Both the position numbers and the translations under genes were made by a program. Below the pieces are notes generated by a model. That model saw only the letters and a list, made by a program, of their open reading frames with translations. It was not told where the DNA came from and did not search any database. A stretch of 56,958 bases of DNA from Streptomyces sp. CB01881 (GTDB lineage Bacteria > Actinomycetota > Actinomycetes > Streptomycetales > Streptomycetaceae): NCBI RefSeq assembly GCF_002953255.1, contig NZ_CP026498.1, forward strand, positions 8,218,492-8,275,449. The letters are read 5' to 3'. Positions 36,159-47,162 of the stretch are shown piece after piece. Numbering within the stretch: the stretch's first letter is position 1; the number at the start of each line of letters is the position of its first letter.

Positions 36159-36629
36159 GTGACCGCCACCGAGCACAGCCAGAACCTGATCACCGTCGCC
36201 GCCCAGGCCGCGGCCGACAAGCTGGCGCACAACATCATCGCGTTCGACGTCAGCGAGGTGCTGTCGATCACCGACGCCTTCCTGATCGCCTCCGCGAACA
36301 ACGACCGCCAGGTCAAGTCGATCGCCGAGGAGATCGAGGACCAGCTGCGCGAGCAGCTGGACATCAAGCCGGTGCGCCGCGAGGGCGAGCGCGACGGCCG
36401 TTGGATCCTGCTCGACTACCTGGACATCGTGGTGCACGTCCAGCACGCCGAGGAGCGCTCCTTCTACTCCCTGGACCGCCTCTGGAAGGACTGCCCCGAG
36501 CTCCCGCTCCCGGCCGACGCGCTCGCCTCGCGCAACCGCCCCGACGCGCACACCGACGAGGCCGGCAACGCCGTCTCGCCGGCCGAGGCCGCCCCGGCGG
36601 ACGACTTCGGCGCCGAGGACTACAGCTGA
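36159..36629 (+). CDS. rsfS: Ribosome silencing factor RsfS
   Basis: RsfS (RsfA, formerly Iojap-like) binds L14 and blocks subunit joining when nutrients are short. The 156-residue protein has the core KLAHNIIAFDVSEVLSITDAF, REGERDGRWILLDYLDIVVHV and EERSFYSLDRLWKD, followed by an acidic tail. GTG 36159 has GGAAG 6-7 nt upstream. Its TGA overlaps the start codon of the following phosphatase gene. Confidence 0.95.
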   Translation: MTATEHSQNLITVAAQAAADKLAHNIIAFDVSEVLSITDAFLIASANNDRQVKSIAEEIEDQLREQLDIKPVRREGERDGRWILLDYLDIVVHVQHAEERSFYSLDRLWKDCPELPLPADALASRNRPDAHTDEAGNAVSPAEAAPADDFGAEDYS

Positions 36630-37273
36630 GCCGGGACGCGCGGGGTCCGCGCATCGTCTTCTGGCGGCACGGCCAGACCTCCTGGAACCTCGAATCGCGC
36701 TTCCAGGGCACCACGGACATCGAGCTGACCGGCCAGGGCGTCCTGCAGGCCCAGCGGGCGGCCCGGCTGCTCTCCGGCCTGCGCCCCGACCTGCTGATCT
36801 CCTCCGACCTCCAGCGCGCCCGGCGCACCGCCGACGAGCTGGCCACGGTCACCGGCCTGGACGTGCAGCACCACGAGGGGCTGCGCGAGACCTACGCCGG
36901 CTCCTGGCAGGGGCTCACCAACGCCGAGATCCGCGAACGCTTCCCCGAGGAGTACGCGGCCTGGGCGCAGGGTGAGCCGGTCCGCCGCGGCGGCGGCGAG
37001 CTCTCCACCGAGGTGGCCGACCGCTCGGTGCCGGTGGTGCTCGACGCGGTCGGGAAGCTGCCGGAGAACGGCACCCTGGTGGTGGTCAGCCACGGCGGGA
37101 CCATCCGCACCATGCTCGGGCGGCTGCTCGGCCTGGAGCCCGAGCTCTGGGAGTGCTTCGGCGGCCTGTCGAACTGCTGCTGGTCCGTGCTGGGCCGGGG
37201 CACGCGCGGCTGGCGCCTGCTGGAGCACAACGCGGGCACCCTGCCGCAGCCGGTCATCGGCGACGACACCTGA
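36626..37273 (+). CDS. Histidine phosphatase family protein (phosphoglycerate-mutase-like), CTG start
   Basis: The 215-residue protein has the RHG motif with His15 (FWRHGQTSWN) and the second His in VVSHGGTIRTML, typical of branch 1 histidine phosphatases; the substrate is unknown. The start must be a non-standard CTG at 36626 overlapping the rsfS TGA (CTGA), with GAGG 7 nt upstream, because no ATG, GTG or TTG occurs between there and the RHG motif. Homologues next to rsfS are often annotated with a GTG in this place. It is the last gene before the tRNA-Ala cluster. Confidence 0.9.
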   Translation: MSRDARGPRIVFWRHGQTSWNLESRFQGTTDIELTGQGVLQAQRAARLLSGLRPDLLISSDLQRARRTADELATVTGLDVQHHEGLRETYAGSWQGLTNAEIRERFPEEYAAWAQGEPVRRGGGELSTEVADRSVPVVLDAVGKLPENGTLVVVSHGGTIRTMLGRLLGLEPELWECFGGLSNCCWSVLGRGTRGWRLLEHNAGTLPQPVIGDDT

Positions 37274-37304
37274 GGGACGCCGGAGGGGTCCTGCGAGGGC
37301 GGAT

Positions 37305-37334
37305 TTCGCAGTTCCGGGCCTGACCAGTTAGAGT
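37305..37334 (+). promoter_or_regulatory. Candidate promoter of the first tRNA-Ala genes
   Basis: TTCGCA at 37305-37310 and TAGAGT at 37329-37334 are spaced by 18 bases and lie about 64 bases before the first tRNA. Confidence 0.5.
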
Positions 37335-37397
37335 CTTCCTCGTTCGCACGGAGGAAACGCAGACCGGAAAACGGGAAGCGGGAAATCCGGTGAGTGC

Positions 37398-37470
<73 letters not shown>

Positions 37471-37507
37471 CTCCGCACCTGCGGTCCGCGAGGGCCGTGC
37501 GTGTCGC

Positions 37508-37580
<73 letters not shown>

Positions 37581-37590
37581 CAGACAGCAG

Positions 37591-37621
37591 GAAGGCCGCC
37601 ACCCACCGGGTGGCGGCCTTC
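37591..37621 (+). terminator. Terminator after tRNA-Ala copy 2
   Basis: A perfect 14-bp stem GAAGGCCGCCACCC / GGGTGGCGGCCTTC is followed by GGCGTTC. The same stem type follows copy 3. Confidence 0.75.
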
Positions 37622-37726
37622 GGCGTTCCCGGGGCGCCGCCTCCGGGGGTATGTCCCGGCGGGCACCTCTTCCGGGACGTCCGTGGACGCGCCCGCCGCC
37701 GCCGTCCCGGGCACCCGTCGCCGGAC

Positions 37727-38647
37727 TCACTCGTAGCCGGACTGGTGGCAGGGGCGCAGCCAGCCGCCGGGCGGCAGCGCGGAGAGCTGCACGATCCGCT
37801 CACGGTCCTGCGCCCCCTCCGGGACGTAGACCACCACGTACGTCTCCGGCACCCCGGGCATCGTCAGGTACGAGGCGTTGAGCCGCACCGCCCCGACCTT
37901 CGGGTGGTTGAACACCCGCAGCCACGTCTCCGGCGGCGCCACCTCCTGGCGCTCCCACAGCTCCCGGAACAGCGCGCTGCGCGCCGACAGCTTCTGGACG
38001 TGCTCCTCCCAGGCCGGCTCGCCGACGTGCTTGCCGTAGGCGGAGCGCAGCACCGCGACCATCCGGGGCAGCGCCTCCTCCCGGTTCAGGAAGGGGTTGC
38101 AGCACGGAGGCGCGAGCAGCGTGCACCAGATGCTGTTGAACCGGCCGGTGTCCGTGCGGACCCGGTTGGTGCCGAACAGCGACTCGTACGGCCGGTTGTA
38201 CAGCAGCACGTCGAACCGGGTGTTGGAGACCGCCGCCGGCAGCGGCGCCAGCGCGTCGAGGATGACCTGGGTCGACGGGTCCAGCACCAGGGGCTCGGGC
38301 CCCGACGGCAGCGTGGCGGCGGACACCCCGGCCAGCCGGAACAGGTGCTTCCGCTCGGTGCCGTCCAGCCGCAGCGCCCGGGCCACCGCCAGCACCACCT
38401 GCTCGCTGGCGTTGATCGGCCGCCCCTGCTCCAGCCACGTGTACCAGGTGACCCCCACCCCGGCGAGCTGTGCCACCTCCTCGCGGCGCAGCCCCGGCGT
38501 CCGGCGGCGCAGGCCGGGCGGCAGGCCGACGTCCTCGGGCGTGATCCGGGCCCGGCAGGCCTTCAGGTACCGGGCCAGCTCCGTCCGGCGGCGGTCCTGG
38601 CGGCGGGGCCCGGCGGGGGTGACGGTGTGGTCGTCCACGATGGTCAT
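37727..38647 (-). CDS. XRE-family regulator with MmyB-like ligand-binding domain
   Basis: The 306-residue protein has an N-terminal helix-turn-helix (LRREEVAQLAGVGVTWYTWLE, about 50-75) and a C-terminal PAS-like domain seen in MmyB/MLTR regulators (DVLLYNRPYESLFG, ending in an aromatic, charged stretch). ATG 38647 gives MTIVDDHT; ATG 38656 (MAGMTIV) is an alternative, and neither has a strong ribosome binding site. It is divergent from an MFS exporter gene across a 102-base gap, so it probably controls that gene and itself. Confidence 0.88.
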   Translation of the reverse strand: MTIVDDHTVTPAGPRRQDRRRTELARYLKACRARITPEDVGLPPGLRRRTPGLRREEVAQLAGVGVTWYTWLEQGRPINASEQVVLAVARALRLDGTERKHLFRLAGVSAATLPSGPEPLVLDPSTQVILDALAPLPAAVSNTRFDVLLYNRPYESLFGTNRVRTDTGRFNSIWCTLLAPPCCNPFLNREEALPRMVAVLRSAYGKHVGEPAWEEHVQKLSARSALFRELWERQEVAPPETWLRVFNHPKVGAVRLNASYLTMPGVPETYVVVYVPEGAQDRERIVQLSALPPGGWLRPCHQSGYE

Positions 38648-38690
38648 ACCCGCCATCGTGCCGCAGACCGCGCGGCCCAGACAGGTGCTG

Positions 38691-38727
38691 CCAGTACCAG
38701 GATCAGCAGGCTCTAACCACCAGTACC
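38691..38727. promoter_or_regulatory. Direct repeats CCAGTACC in the regulator/exporter promoter
   Basis: CCAGTACC occurs at 38691-38698 and 38720-38727, 29 bp apart, in the divergent gap. This is a candidate binding site for the XRE regulator. Confidence 0.4.
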
Positions 38728-38749
38728 GGCCCGGCCGCACGCTGGATCC

Positions 38750-40189
38750 ATGACGGACCTTCAGATCCGGCCCGGAGTGGCCGGCAGCACCACCCCCGGC
38801 CCGGCCGCCCGGCCCGGGCTGCTCCTCGCACTCGTCCTCTGCGGCCAGTTCATGGCCGTCCTGGACGTCTCCATCGTCAACGTCGCGGTCCCGACCATCC
38901 GCACCGACCTGCACGCCTCCGGCGCCGCACTCCAGCTGGTCATCGCCGGCTACACCATCGCGTACGCGGTGCTGCTCATCACGGGCGCCCGGCTCGGCGC
39001 CCGCCACGGCTACGGCCGGCTGTTCCAGCTCGGCCTGGCCGTCTTCACGGCCGCCTCGCTCGCCTGCGGCCTCGCCCCGGCCACCGGCTGGCTGATCGCC
39101 TTCCGGCTGCTCCAGGGCGCCGGCTCGGCCCTGATGGTGCCCCAGGTGATGAGCCTGCTCCAGCAGACCTTCACCGGCGCCGCCCGCACCCGGGTGCTCG
39201 GCCTCTACTCGGCGGTGCTGGCGGGGGGCATGGCCATCGGCCAGGTGGTCGGCGGGGTGCTGGTCAGCGCCGACCTGTTCGGCACGGGCTGGCGCCCGGT
39301 GTTCCTGGTCAACGTGCCGATCGGGCTCGCCCTGCTGGTGGCCGGCGCCCGGCTGCTGCCGAAGCTGCCCGGCGACCGCGACCGCGGCTTCGACATCCCC
39401 GGCCTGGTGGTGCTCGGTGCGGCCCTCGGGCTGCTGGTGGTGCCCCTGGTGCTCGGCCACGAGCTGGGCTGGCCGGCCTGGGGCTGGGCGATGCTCGCCG
39501 GCAGCGCCGTCCTGTTCGCCGTGTTCGCCGTGGTCGAGCGCGGGATCGCCCGGCGCGGCGGCCAGCCGCTGATCTCCGGCCGGGTGCTGCGGGCACCCGG
39601 GCTGCGGCCGGCGGCGGGCGGCCTGTTCATGATCATGGCGGCCTTCGCGGGCTTCCTGTTCTCCTTCGCCCTCCACCAGCAGGCCGGGCTCGGCCACAGC
39701 GCGCTGCGGGCCGGGCTCTGCTCGGCGCCGGTCGCGGTCGGCTTCGGGGTCTCCAGCCTGCACTGGCAGCGGCTGCCCGCCCGGCTGCACGGCGTCCTGC
39801 CGGTGCTCGCCACCGTCCTGCTCGCCCCCGGCTACCTGTTGCTCGGCGTGCTGCTGGGCGGCGGTGCGGAGATCGGCCCGGTGGCGCTGGTGCTGATGAC
39901 CGTGCTCGGGCTGGTCGCGGGCTGCGGGTACGCGCCGCTGTTCGCCCGGGCGCTGGGGGGTGTCGCCCCGGCGGACGCGGCGGACGCCAGCGGCGTGATG
40001 GTGACGGTCATCCAGCTCGGCCAGGTGGTCGGGGTGGCGGTGCTCGGCTCGGTCTTCCTCGGCGGGGTCGACCTGCCGGCGCCGGCCCGCGACTCCGGGC
40101 ACGCGCTGCTGGTGACCACCGCCGTCATCGCGGGCGCCGTCGCGCTCGCCGTGGTCTTCGCCGCCCGCACCCGGCGGTCCGCGGGGTAG
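38750..40189 (+). CDS. MFS transporter, DHA2-type drug:proton antiporter
   Basis: The 479-residue protein has 13-14 membrane helices, the N-terminal ALDVSIVNVAVPTI-like segment (AVLDVSIVNVAVPTI) and the antiporter motif C (LAGGMAIGQVVGGVL), which point to a drug exporter of the DHA2 group. Motif A-like ARLGARHGYGRLF follows helix 2. It starts at ATG 38750, 102 bases from the divergent regulator, and ends 111 bases before tRNA-Ala copy 3. The exported compound cannot be told from sequence. Confidence 0.92.
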   Translation: MTDLQIRPGVAGSTTPGPAARPGLLLALVLCGQFMAVLDVSIVNVAVPTIRTDLHASGAALQLVIAGYTIAYAVLLITGARLGARHGYGRLFQLGLAVFTAASLACGLAPATGWLIAFRLLQGAGSALMVPQVMSLLQQTFTGAARTRVLGLYSAVLAGGMAIGQVVGGVLVSADLFGTGWRPVFLVNVPIGLALLVAGARLLPKLPGDRDRGFDIPGLVVLGAALGLLVVPLVLGHELGWPAWGWAMLAGSAVLFAVFAVVERGIARRGGQPLISGRVLRAPGLRPAAGGLFMIMAAFAGFLFSFALHQQAGLGHSALRAGLCSAPVAVGFGVSSLHWQRLPARLHGVLPVLATVLLAPGYLLLGVLLGGGAEIGPVALVLMTVLGLVAGCGYAPLFARALGGVAPADAADASGVMVTVIQLGQVVGVAVLGSVFLGGVDLPAPARDSGHALLVTTAVIAGAVALAVVFAARTRRSAG

Positions 40190-40230
40190 GGCCTGCGACA
40201 ACGGATTAGTGGAGCACCCCTTCGACCGTG

Positions 40231-40236
40231 TAAAGT
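40231..40236 (+). promoter_or_regulatory. Candidate -10 (TAAAGT) of tRNA-Ala copy 3
   Basis: TAAAGT lies 65 bases before the tRNA; a TTAGTG/TAGTGG hexamer is 18-19 bases upstream. Confidence 0.45.
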
Positions 40237-40300
40237 AGTCGATGTCGCCGAGGGAAACCGAAGGAAACAGAGGAAAACCTCCGGTGACAACGCAGGTCAA

Positions 40301-40373
<73 letters not shown>

Positions 40374-40381
40374 CAGGAATC

Positions 40382-40414
40382 GAAGGCCGCCTCCCGTTTC
40401 GGGGGGCGGCCTTC
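40382..40414 (+). terminator. Terminator after tRNA-Ala copy 3
   Basis: A 14-bp stem GAAGGCCGCCTCCC / GGGGGGCGGCCTTC (one G-T pair) is followed by GGCGTTCTCC. Confidence 0.75.
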
Positions 40415-40510
40415 GGCGTTCTCCGGGCGTTCTTGTGGGGGCGGCCTTCGGCGTTCTCCGGGCGTTCTTGTGGGGGTGGCCTTCGGTGTTCCCCGGGCGT
40501 TGGCCGGCGT
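40406..40510. repeat. Three tandem 35-bp repeats derived from the tRNA terminator's 3' arm
   Basis: Units start at 40406, 40441 and 40476, each beginning with (G)CGGCCTTCGG or a close variant. The first unit overlaps the terminator's 3' arm. The third unit is diverged. Confidence 0.85.
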
Positions 40511-40574
40511 GGGCAGGCGGTGCGGGGGAGGCCGGTTTTCGTGAACGGTTCGGCGGCCGGCCCCGGGGGACCGC

Positions 40575-40580
40575 TACCGT
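40575..40580 (+). promoter_or_regulatory. Leaderless -10 element (TACCGT)
   Basis: TACCGT ends six bases before ATG 40587; there is no ribosome binding site. Confidence 0.55.
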
Positions 40581-40586
40581 CGTGCC

Positions 40587-42023
40587 ATGGCCGATCTGGA
40601 GCGCAGGCGCAACGAGGAGTTGGCCCGGATACTGCACCAGCTGGGCTGGAACCCGGAGCGGCTCGCCCGCGAGGTGAACCTCGCCCTGCCGCCCGGCCTG
40701 GCGATCAGCTCCACCGCCCCGTACAAGTGGCGCGACCGCGGGATGGTGCCGCGCAGCCCGCACGACCAGGCCGTCTGCGAGGTGCTCGGCCGCGCCCTCG
40801 GCATCGCCGTCACCTACGAGCAGCTCTGGGGCCGGATGGGCGGCAACCGCGGCGCCAAGATCCTCTCGCCGAACCTGCTCACCGACCCGTGGACCGCCGA
40901 CACCGCGCAGACCGCGCTGCGCGAGGCGGCCGCCGACGCCGGGCCGGTCCGCCTCACCGACCTCTTCCGCGGCGCCGACCTCGACCAGGCCGCCCGGCGG
41001 CTGGCCGTCCCGCCGCCACCGGTCGGCGGCGGCGAGGGCGCGCTGCGGATCGACCCCGGCCTGGTGGGCGACCTCCGACACTCCCACCGGAGCAAGCAGC
41101 GGCTGGAGCGGGCCTACGGCGGCGGACTGGTGCTCGGCCCGGCCCGGGCCGAGCTGGCCCTCGTCGCCAAGCTCCTGGAGCTCGGCGGGTACGACGAGCA
41201 GCTCGGCCGCGCACTGTACGGGACGGCCGCCCGGTTCGCCCGGCTGGCGGGCTGGGCCGCGTACGACCTCGGGCACGAGGCGGCCGCCCAGCGGGCGTTC
41301 GTCGCCGCACTGCGGGCCGCGCACCTCAGCGGGGAGCTGCGGCTGGGGGTGGGCGTGGTCGGCTGCCTGGTGGTGCTGGCCACCCAGAGCACGGGGGGAC
41401 GGGGGCTGGACGCGCGCGGGCTGGACGCCGTCGGTGCGCTCTCCGGGGCGCTGGAGGCGGCCGGGGATGCGCTGCGCCCGGCCGACCGGGCGGTGCAGCT
41501 CGGGCGGATCGCCCGGGCGCACGGGCGGCGGGGCGAGCCCGAGGAGACGCGGAGGGCGGCCGAGCGGGCGTTCGCGGAGCTGGACGGGCCGGCGGGGGGT
41601 GCCGGCGGAGGCGTCGGCGGGGGTGCTGCCGGGGGTGTTCGCGGGCCCGTCGGCGGCGGCGCCGGGGCCGTCTTCGCGGCGGCGGGCGAGTCCGGCTCCG
41701 CGGCGGCCGGAGGGGCCGGGGAGCTGCGGGCGGACCTCGCGGGCATGGTGGGGGAGGGGTACCTCTTCCTCGGCGACCACCGCCGCGCCCAGTCCCTGCT
41801 CGCCGGGGCGGTGGGCGGCCTCGGCCCCGGCCGGGCCCGGGCCAGGGCGCTGCTGATGGTCAGGCTGGCCGACTCCCAGCGGCGCACCGGCCGCCACCAG
41901 GAGGCCGCCGCCACCGCCGACCGGGCCCGCGCGCTGGCCGCCGGCATGCAGTCCGAGCGGGTCGCCCGAGCGCTGCGCGACTTCGACGCGGCCTCCCGGG
42001 CGGGATTGCCGGGAGAGGCCTGA
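40587..42023 (+). CDS. Regulator-like protein with N-terminal HTH-type region and helical repeats
   Basis: The 478-residue protein begins with a putative DNA-binding region (about 1-85, LGWNPERLAREVN, YKWRDRGMVP) followed by long Ala/Leu-rich helical repeats that look TPR-like (about 180-470), interrupted by a Gly/Ala-rich low-complexity insert (about 335-375). This architecture resembles Streptomyces developmental regulators of the NsdA/NsdB type, but the resemblance is general and I would not assign the name. It is soluble. It lies directly upstream of the leuS leader, a conserved neighbourhood. Confidence 0.75.
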   Translation: MADLERRRNEELARILHQLGWNPERLAREVNLALPPGLAISSTAPYKWRDRGMVPRSPHDQAVCEVLGRALGIAVTYEQLWGRMGGNRGAKILSPNLLTDPWTADTAQTALREAAADAGPVRLTDLFRGADLDQAARRLAVPPPPVGGGEGALRIDPGLVGDLRHSHRSKQRLERAYGGGLVLGPARAELALVAKLLELGGYDEQLGRALYGTAARFARLAGWAAYDLGHEAAAQRAFVAALRAAHLSGELRLGVGVVGCLVVLATQSTGGRGLDARGLDAVGALSGALEAAGDALRPADRAVQLGRIARAHGRRGEPEETRRAAERAFAELDGPAGGAGGGVGGGAAGGVRGPVGGGAGAVFAAAGESGSAAAGGAGELRADLAGMVGEGYLFLGDHRRAQSLLAGAVGGLGPGRARARALLMVRLADSQRRTGRHQEAAATADRARALAAGMQSERVARALRDFDAASRAGLPGEA

Positions 42024-42034
42024 ACCCCTTGCGG

Positions 42035-42040
42035 TACCCT
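42035..42040 (+). promoter_or_regulatory. Leaderless -10 element of the leuS leader peptide (TACCCT)
   Basis: TACCCT is followed by six bases and ATG 42047, so the transcript probably begins with the leader start codon. Confidence 0.6.
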
Positions 42041-42046
42041 GAGCCC

Positions 42047-42085
42047 ATGCGAACCGTGCGCCTGCTCCTTAGCCGGCCGCGCTGA
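42047..42085 (+). CDS. Leader peptide MRTVRLLLSRPR upstream of leuS
   Basis: A 12-codon frame with three consecutive Leu codons (CTG CTC CTT), the last very rare in Streptomyces. It ends 48 bases before an intrinsic terminator and 195 bases before leuS. Complementary segments GCCGG (42072-42076), CCGGC (42092-42096) and GCCGG (42114-42118) can form mutually exclusive pairs. This is the layout of ribosome-mediated attenuation that senses charged tRNA-Leu. Confidence 0.6.
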   Translation: MRTVRLLLSRPR

Positions 42086-42132
42086 CCAGGACCGGCCCCG
42101 CTCACGGGCGGCTGCCGGAGTCGGCGTGGCGT

Positions 42133-42160
42133 CCCCTCCTGCGAGGGGCTTTTTTGTTTT
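42133..42160 (+). terminator. Intrinsic terminator/attenuator in the leuS leader
   Basis: CCCCTC-CTGC-GAGGGG is followed by CTTTTTTGTTTT. It has the longest U-run in the window and lies between a promoter and the gene it would attenuate. Confidence 0.8.
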
Positions 42161-42280
42161 CCACCGCCTTTTCCGAAACCGCCTCACCGCCTTGGCCGTC
42201 CGCGGCCGGTCACCCCGTCCGGTCACCCGTCCGGTCACCGGCACGGTTCGCCCACTGACATCGATGGAGCCTGAAGGACC

Positions 42281-45169
<2,889 letters not shown>

Positions 45170-45247
45170 TGGTTGACGGCTGACCGTCGACGGCTGACGG
45201 CTGATGTCCGTCGGCTGTCGGTGGACGGCGGTGGGCTGTCGGTGTGC

Positions 45248-45284
45248 GGGCGGGCGTCCTTCGGGGCGCCCGCCCGTTCGTTTT
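45248..45284 (+). terminator. Terminator of leuS with UUCG-type loop
   Basis: GGGCGGGCGTCC-TTCG-GGGCGCCCGCCC is followed by GTTCGTTTT. The stable tetraloop and U-rich tail are strong terminator features. Confidence 0.85.
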
Positions 45285-45286
45285 GT

Positions 45287-45316
45287 CCGGGTGCTTCCGG
45301 GTGCTTCCGGGTGCTT
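45287..45316. repeat. Three tandem copies of CCGGGTGCTT
   Basis: 10-bp units at 45287, 45297 and 45307, directly after the leuS terminator. Confidence 0.85.
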
Positions 45317-45388
45317 GGACCGCCGGGCTCCCCGGACCGGTGATTGGGCCCCGGGGCCTGGGGCGCTTGGTGGAGCTCGGCGGGGCGG

Positions 45389-45982
45389 TCAGGTGCTCCG
45401 GAGTCCGTCGAGCAGGCGGGAGACGTGCGCGGGCGCCTCGGCCGGGTCGAGCGGGGCGTGGCCGACCAGCAGGCGGTACCAGAACAGACCGAAGAGCTGG
45501 TCGGTGGCGGCCTCCAGGTCGGAGGTCGCGGGCAGTTCGCCGCGGTCGGCCCCACGGGCGAGGATCCGCAGCACCACGGCGCGCCGGCTCTGCACCCAGG
45601 CGCGGAACGGTTCCTCGAACGCCGGGTCCAGCTGGGCCTCGGCCATCAGCCCGCGCAGCGCGCGCACCCGGAGCGGGTGCCGGGCTACCGAGTGGAGCGC
45701 GGCGACGAAGACGACGAGGTCCTCGGCGGTGCTGCCGGTGTCCGGCTCGGGCATGCGCTGCGCGACCGTCTCGCGGTAGGAGTCGAGGACGAGCAGGGCC
45801 TTCGAGCTCCACCAGCGGTAGATGGTGCTCTTGGCGACCTCGGCCCGTGTGGCCACCCGCTCCATGGTGACGGCCTGGTAGCCGCTCTCCTCCAGGATCG
45901 CGGCGGTGGCGGCAAGGACGGCCCGGTGGGCCTCCTCGCTGCGGATCCGCCCACCGGTGCGGCGGGCTTTCTGCTCTGGCAT
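45389..45982 (-). CDS. TetR/AcrR-family transcriptional regulator
   Basis: The 197-residue protein has the N-terminal HTH (SGYQAVTMERVATRAEVAKSTIYRWW, about 33-58) and a helical ligand-binding C-terminal domain (EAPAHVSRLLDGLRST end). ATG 45982 is divergent from an alpha/beta hydrolase gene with a palindrome in the gap, so it is probably a local autorepressor that also controls the hydrolase. The ligand is unknown. Confidence 0.92.
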   Translation of the reverse strand: MPEQKARRTGGRIRSEEAHRAVLAATAAILEESGYQAVTMERVATRAEVAKSTIYRWWSSKALLVLDSYRETVAQRMPEPDTGSTAEDLVVFVAALHSVARHPLRVRALRGLMAEAQLDPAFEEPFRAWVQSRRAVVLRILARGADRGELPATSDLEAATDQLFGLFWYRLLVGHAPLDPAEAPAHVSRLLDGLRST

Positions 45983-46009
45983 GACAGCACGGTAGCAGCG
46001 GTGCTAGCT

Positions 46010-46041
46010 TTAATCGAAACGCGACGGATCGTTTTGATTAA
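46010..46041. promoter_or_regulatory. Probable TetR operator
   Basis: TTAATCGAAACG and CGTTTTGATTAA form an inverted repeat (11 of 12 matches) with an 8-bp spacer. It is the only AT-rich segment of the 69-base divergent gap and ends 10 bases before the hydrolase start. Confidence 0.7.
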
Positions 46042-46051
46042 GGGGAGAATC

Positions 46052-46639
46052 ATGAGCGCAGTCGTGGTGTCGCACGGCCTGGGGGCCCGCGAGGACAGTG
46101 TCTGGTTCCCGTATCTGGCAAGGGAGTTGGCGGCATCCGGCGATGTCGTCACGGTGCCCTCGCTGCCCGGTCCGCAGACGCCGGACCTGACCGCTTGGCG
46201 GAGCGCCTTCGGCGAGGCCGCCCGCGCCGCCGGGCCGGCCGGGGACACCGTGCTGGTCGGCCACAGCGTCGGCGGGGCCAATGTGCTCCGCTTCCTGGAG
46301 CAGTACGACGCCGAGGCGCACGGCCGCTTCGCCGGCGTACTGCTGGTCGCCACGCCGGCCCGGGACGTCGGGTACGACGTGCTGAAGGAGTTCTTCGCCG
46401 AGCCGTTCGACTGGGCGCGGATCCGGGCCACGGCGGACGGCTTCCGCGTCCTGCAGGCCCTGGACGACCCGGTCAACCAGCCGGACCCGGCCGCGCACGC
46501 GCGCGACCTGGTGGCCGGGCTGGGCGCCACGGCGGTGCTGACGGCGGCGGGCGCGCACTTCGGGGCCGCGCCGGACGACCACGTGGAGGTGCCGGAGGCC
46601 GTGCGCCTGGTGCGGGAGCTGCTGGCGGCGCGGGCGTAG
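46052..46639 (+). CDS. Alpha/beta hydrolase (RBBP9/YdeN-like)
   Basis: The 195-residue protein has a short alpha/beta-hydrolase fold. The nucleophile elbow is GHSVGG with Ser72, an Asp follows in ALDDPVNQPDP, and the His is in AGAHFGAAPDDH. This resembles small serine hydrolases of the RBBP9/YdeN group. AAGGGGAG lies 6-8 nt before ATG 46052. It is probably repressed by the divergent TetR protein. Confidence 0.88.
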   Translation: MSAVVVSHGLGAREDSVWFPYLARELAASGDVVTVPSLPGPQTPDLTAWRSAFGEAARAAGPAGDTVLVGHSVGGANVLRFLEQYDAEAHGRFAGVLLVATPARDVGYDVLKEFFAEPFDWARIRATADGFRVLQALDDPVNQPDPAAHARDLVAGLGATAVLTAAGAHFGAAPDDHVEVPEAVRLVRELLAARA

Positions 46640-47162
46640 GGAACGCGGACGAAGGGAATGCGGGCGTAGGGAGAGCGCGGACGTAGGGAGGGGCGGCGGG
46701 CTCTGCCGGGGCCCGTCCCCCCGGACCGGGGGCGCGGGCCGGTTCGTCCGGCCGGCGCCTCCTGCCGGCGCCTCCTGCCGGCGCCTCCTGCCGGCGCCTC
46801 CTGCCGGCGCCTCCTGTCGGCGGCGCGGGCCGGGTGGCTCCCCCGGCGGGTGCTCCCCGGACTGGTTGCTCCCCGGGCAGGGAGGGGCCTTTCGGGCCGG
46901 GCTGACTTGGGCCGGGGTGTTCGCCTGGCGGGGCTTCGGGGCCGGGTGGGACTGGCTTCGGGGCCGGGTGGGACTCCTGGGGTTGAGCGGGACTCCCGGG
47001 GGCCGGCTCTGGGGGAGATCCCCGATCTGTCCCTGATCTCCGCTGCGGAGCCCTGTTTGCACTGCCCCCGGGCCCCGCGCGGCGGCTACCGTGGAACCCT
47101 CGGTGGACCGGCCCGCGTTGGGCCCGGTGGGGGCCGGTTCGGCTGGCGGAAGGTGGTTCGTG
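46640..47162. repeat. Repeat-rich intergenic region
   Basis: There is no gene in about 520 bases. Present are GGGCGTAGGGA-type short repeats (46640-46690), five tandem copies of CCGGCGCCTCCTG (46752-46816) and a 22-bp unit present twice in tandem (46932-46953, 46954-46975). The antisense frame is open only because of repeat composition. Confidence 0.8.

Noticed and set aside
40406..40510. CRISPR array
   Set aside because: The 35-bp units are contiguous with no unique spacers, and no cas genes are near. The same applies to the repeats at 46752-46816.
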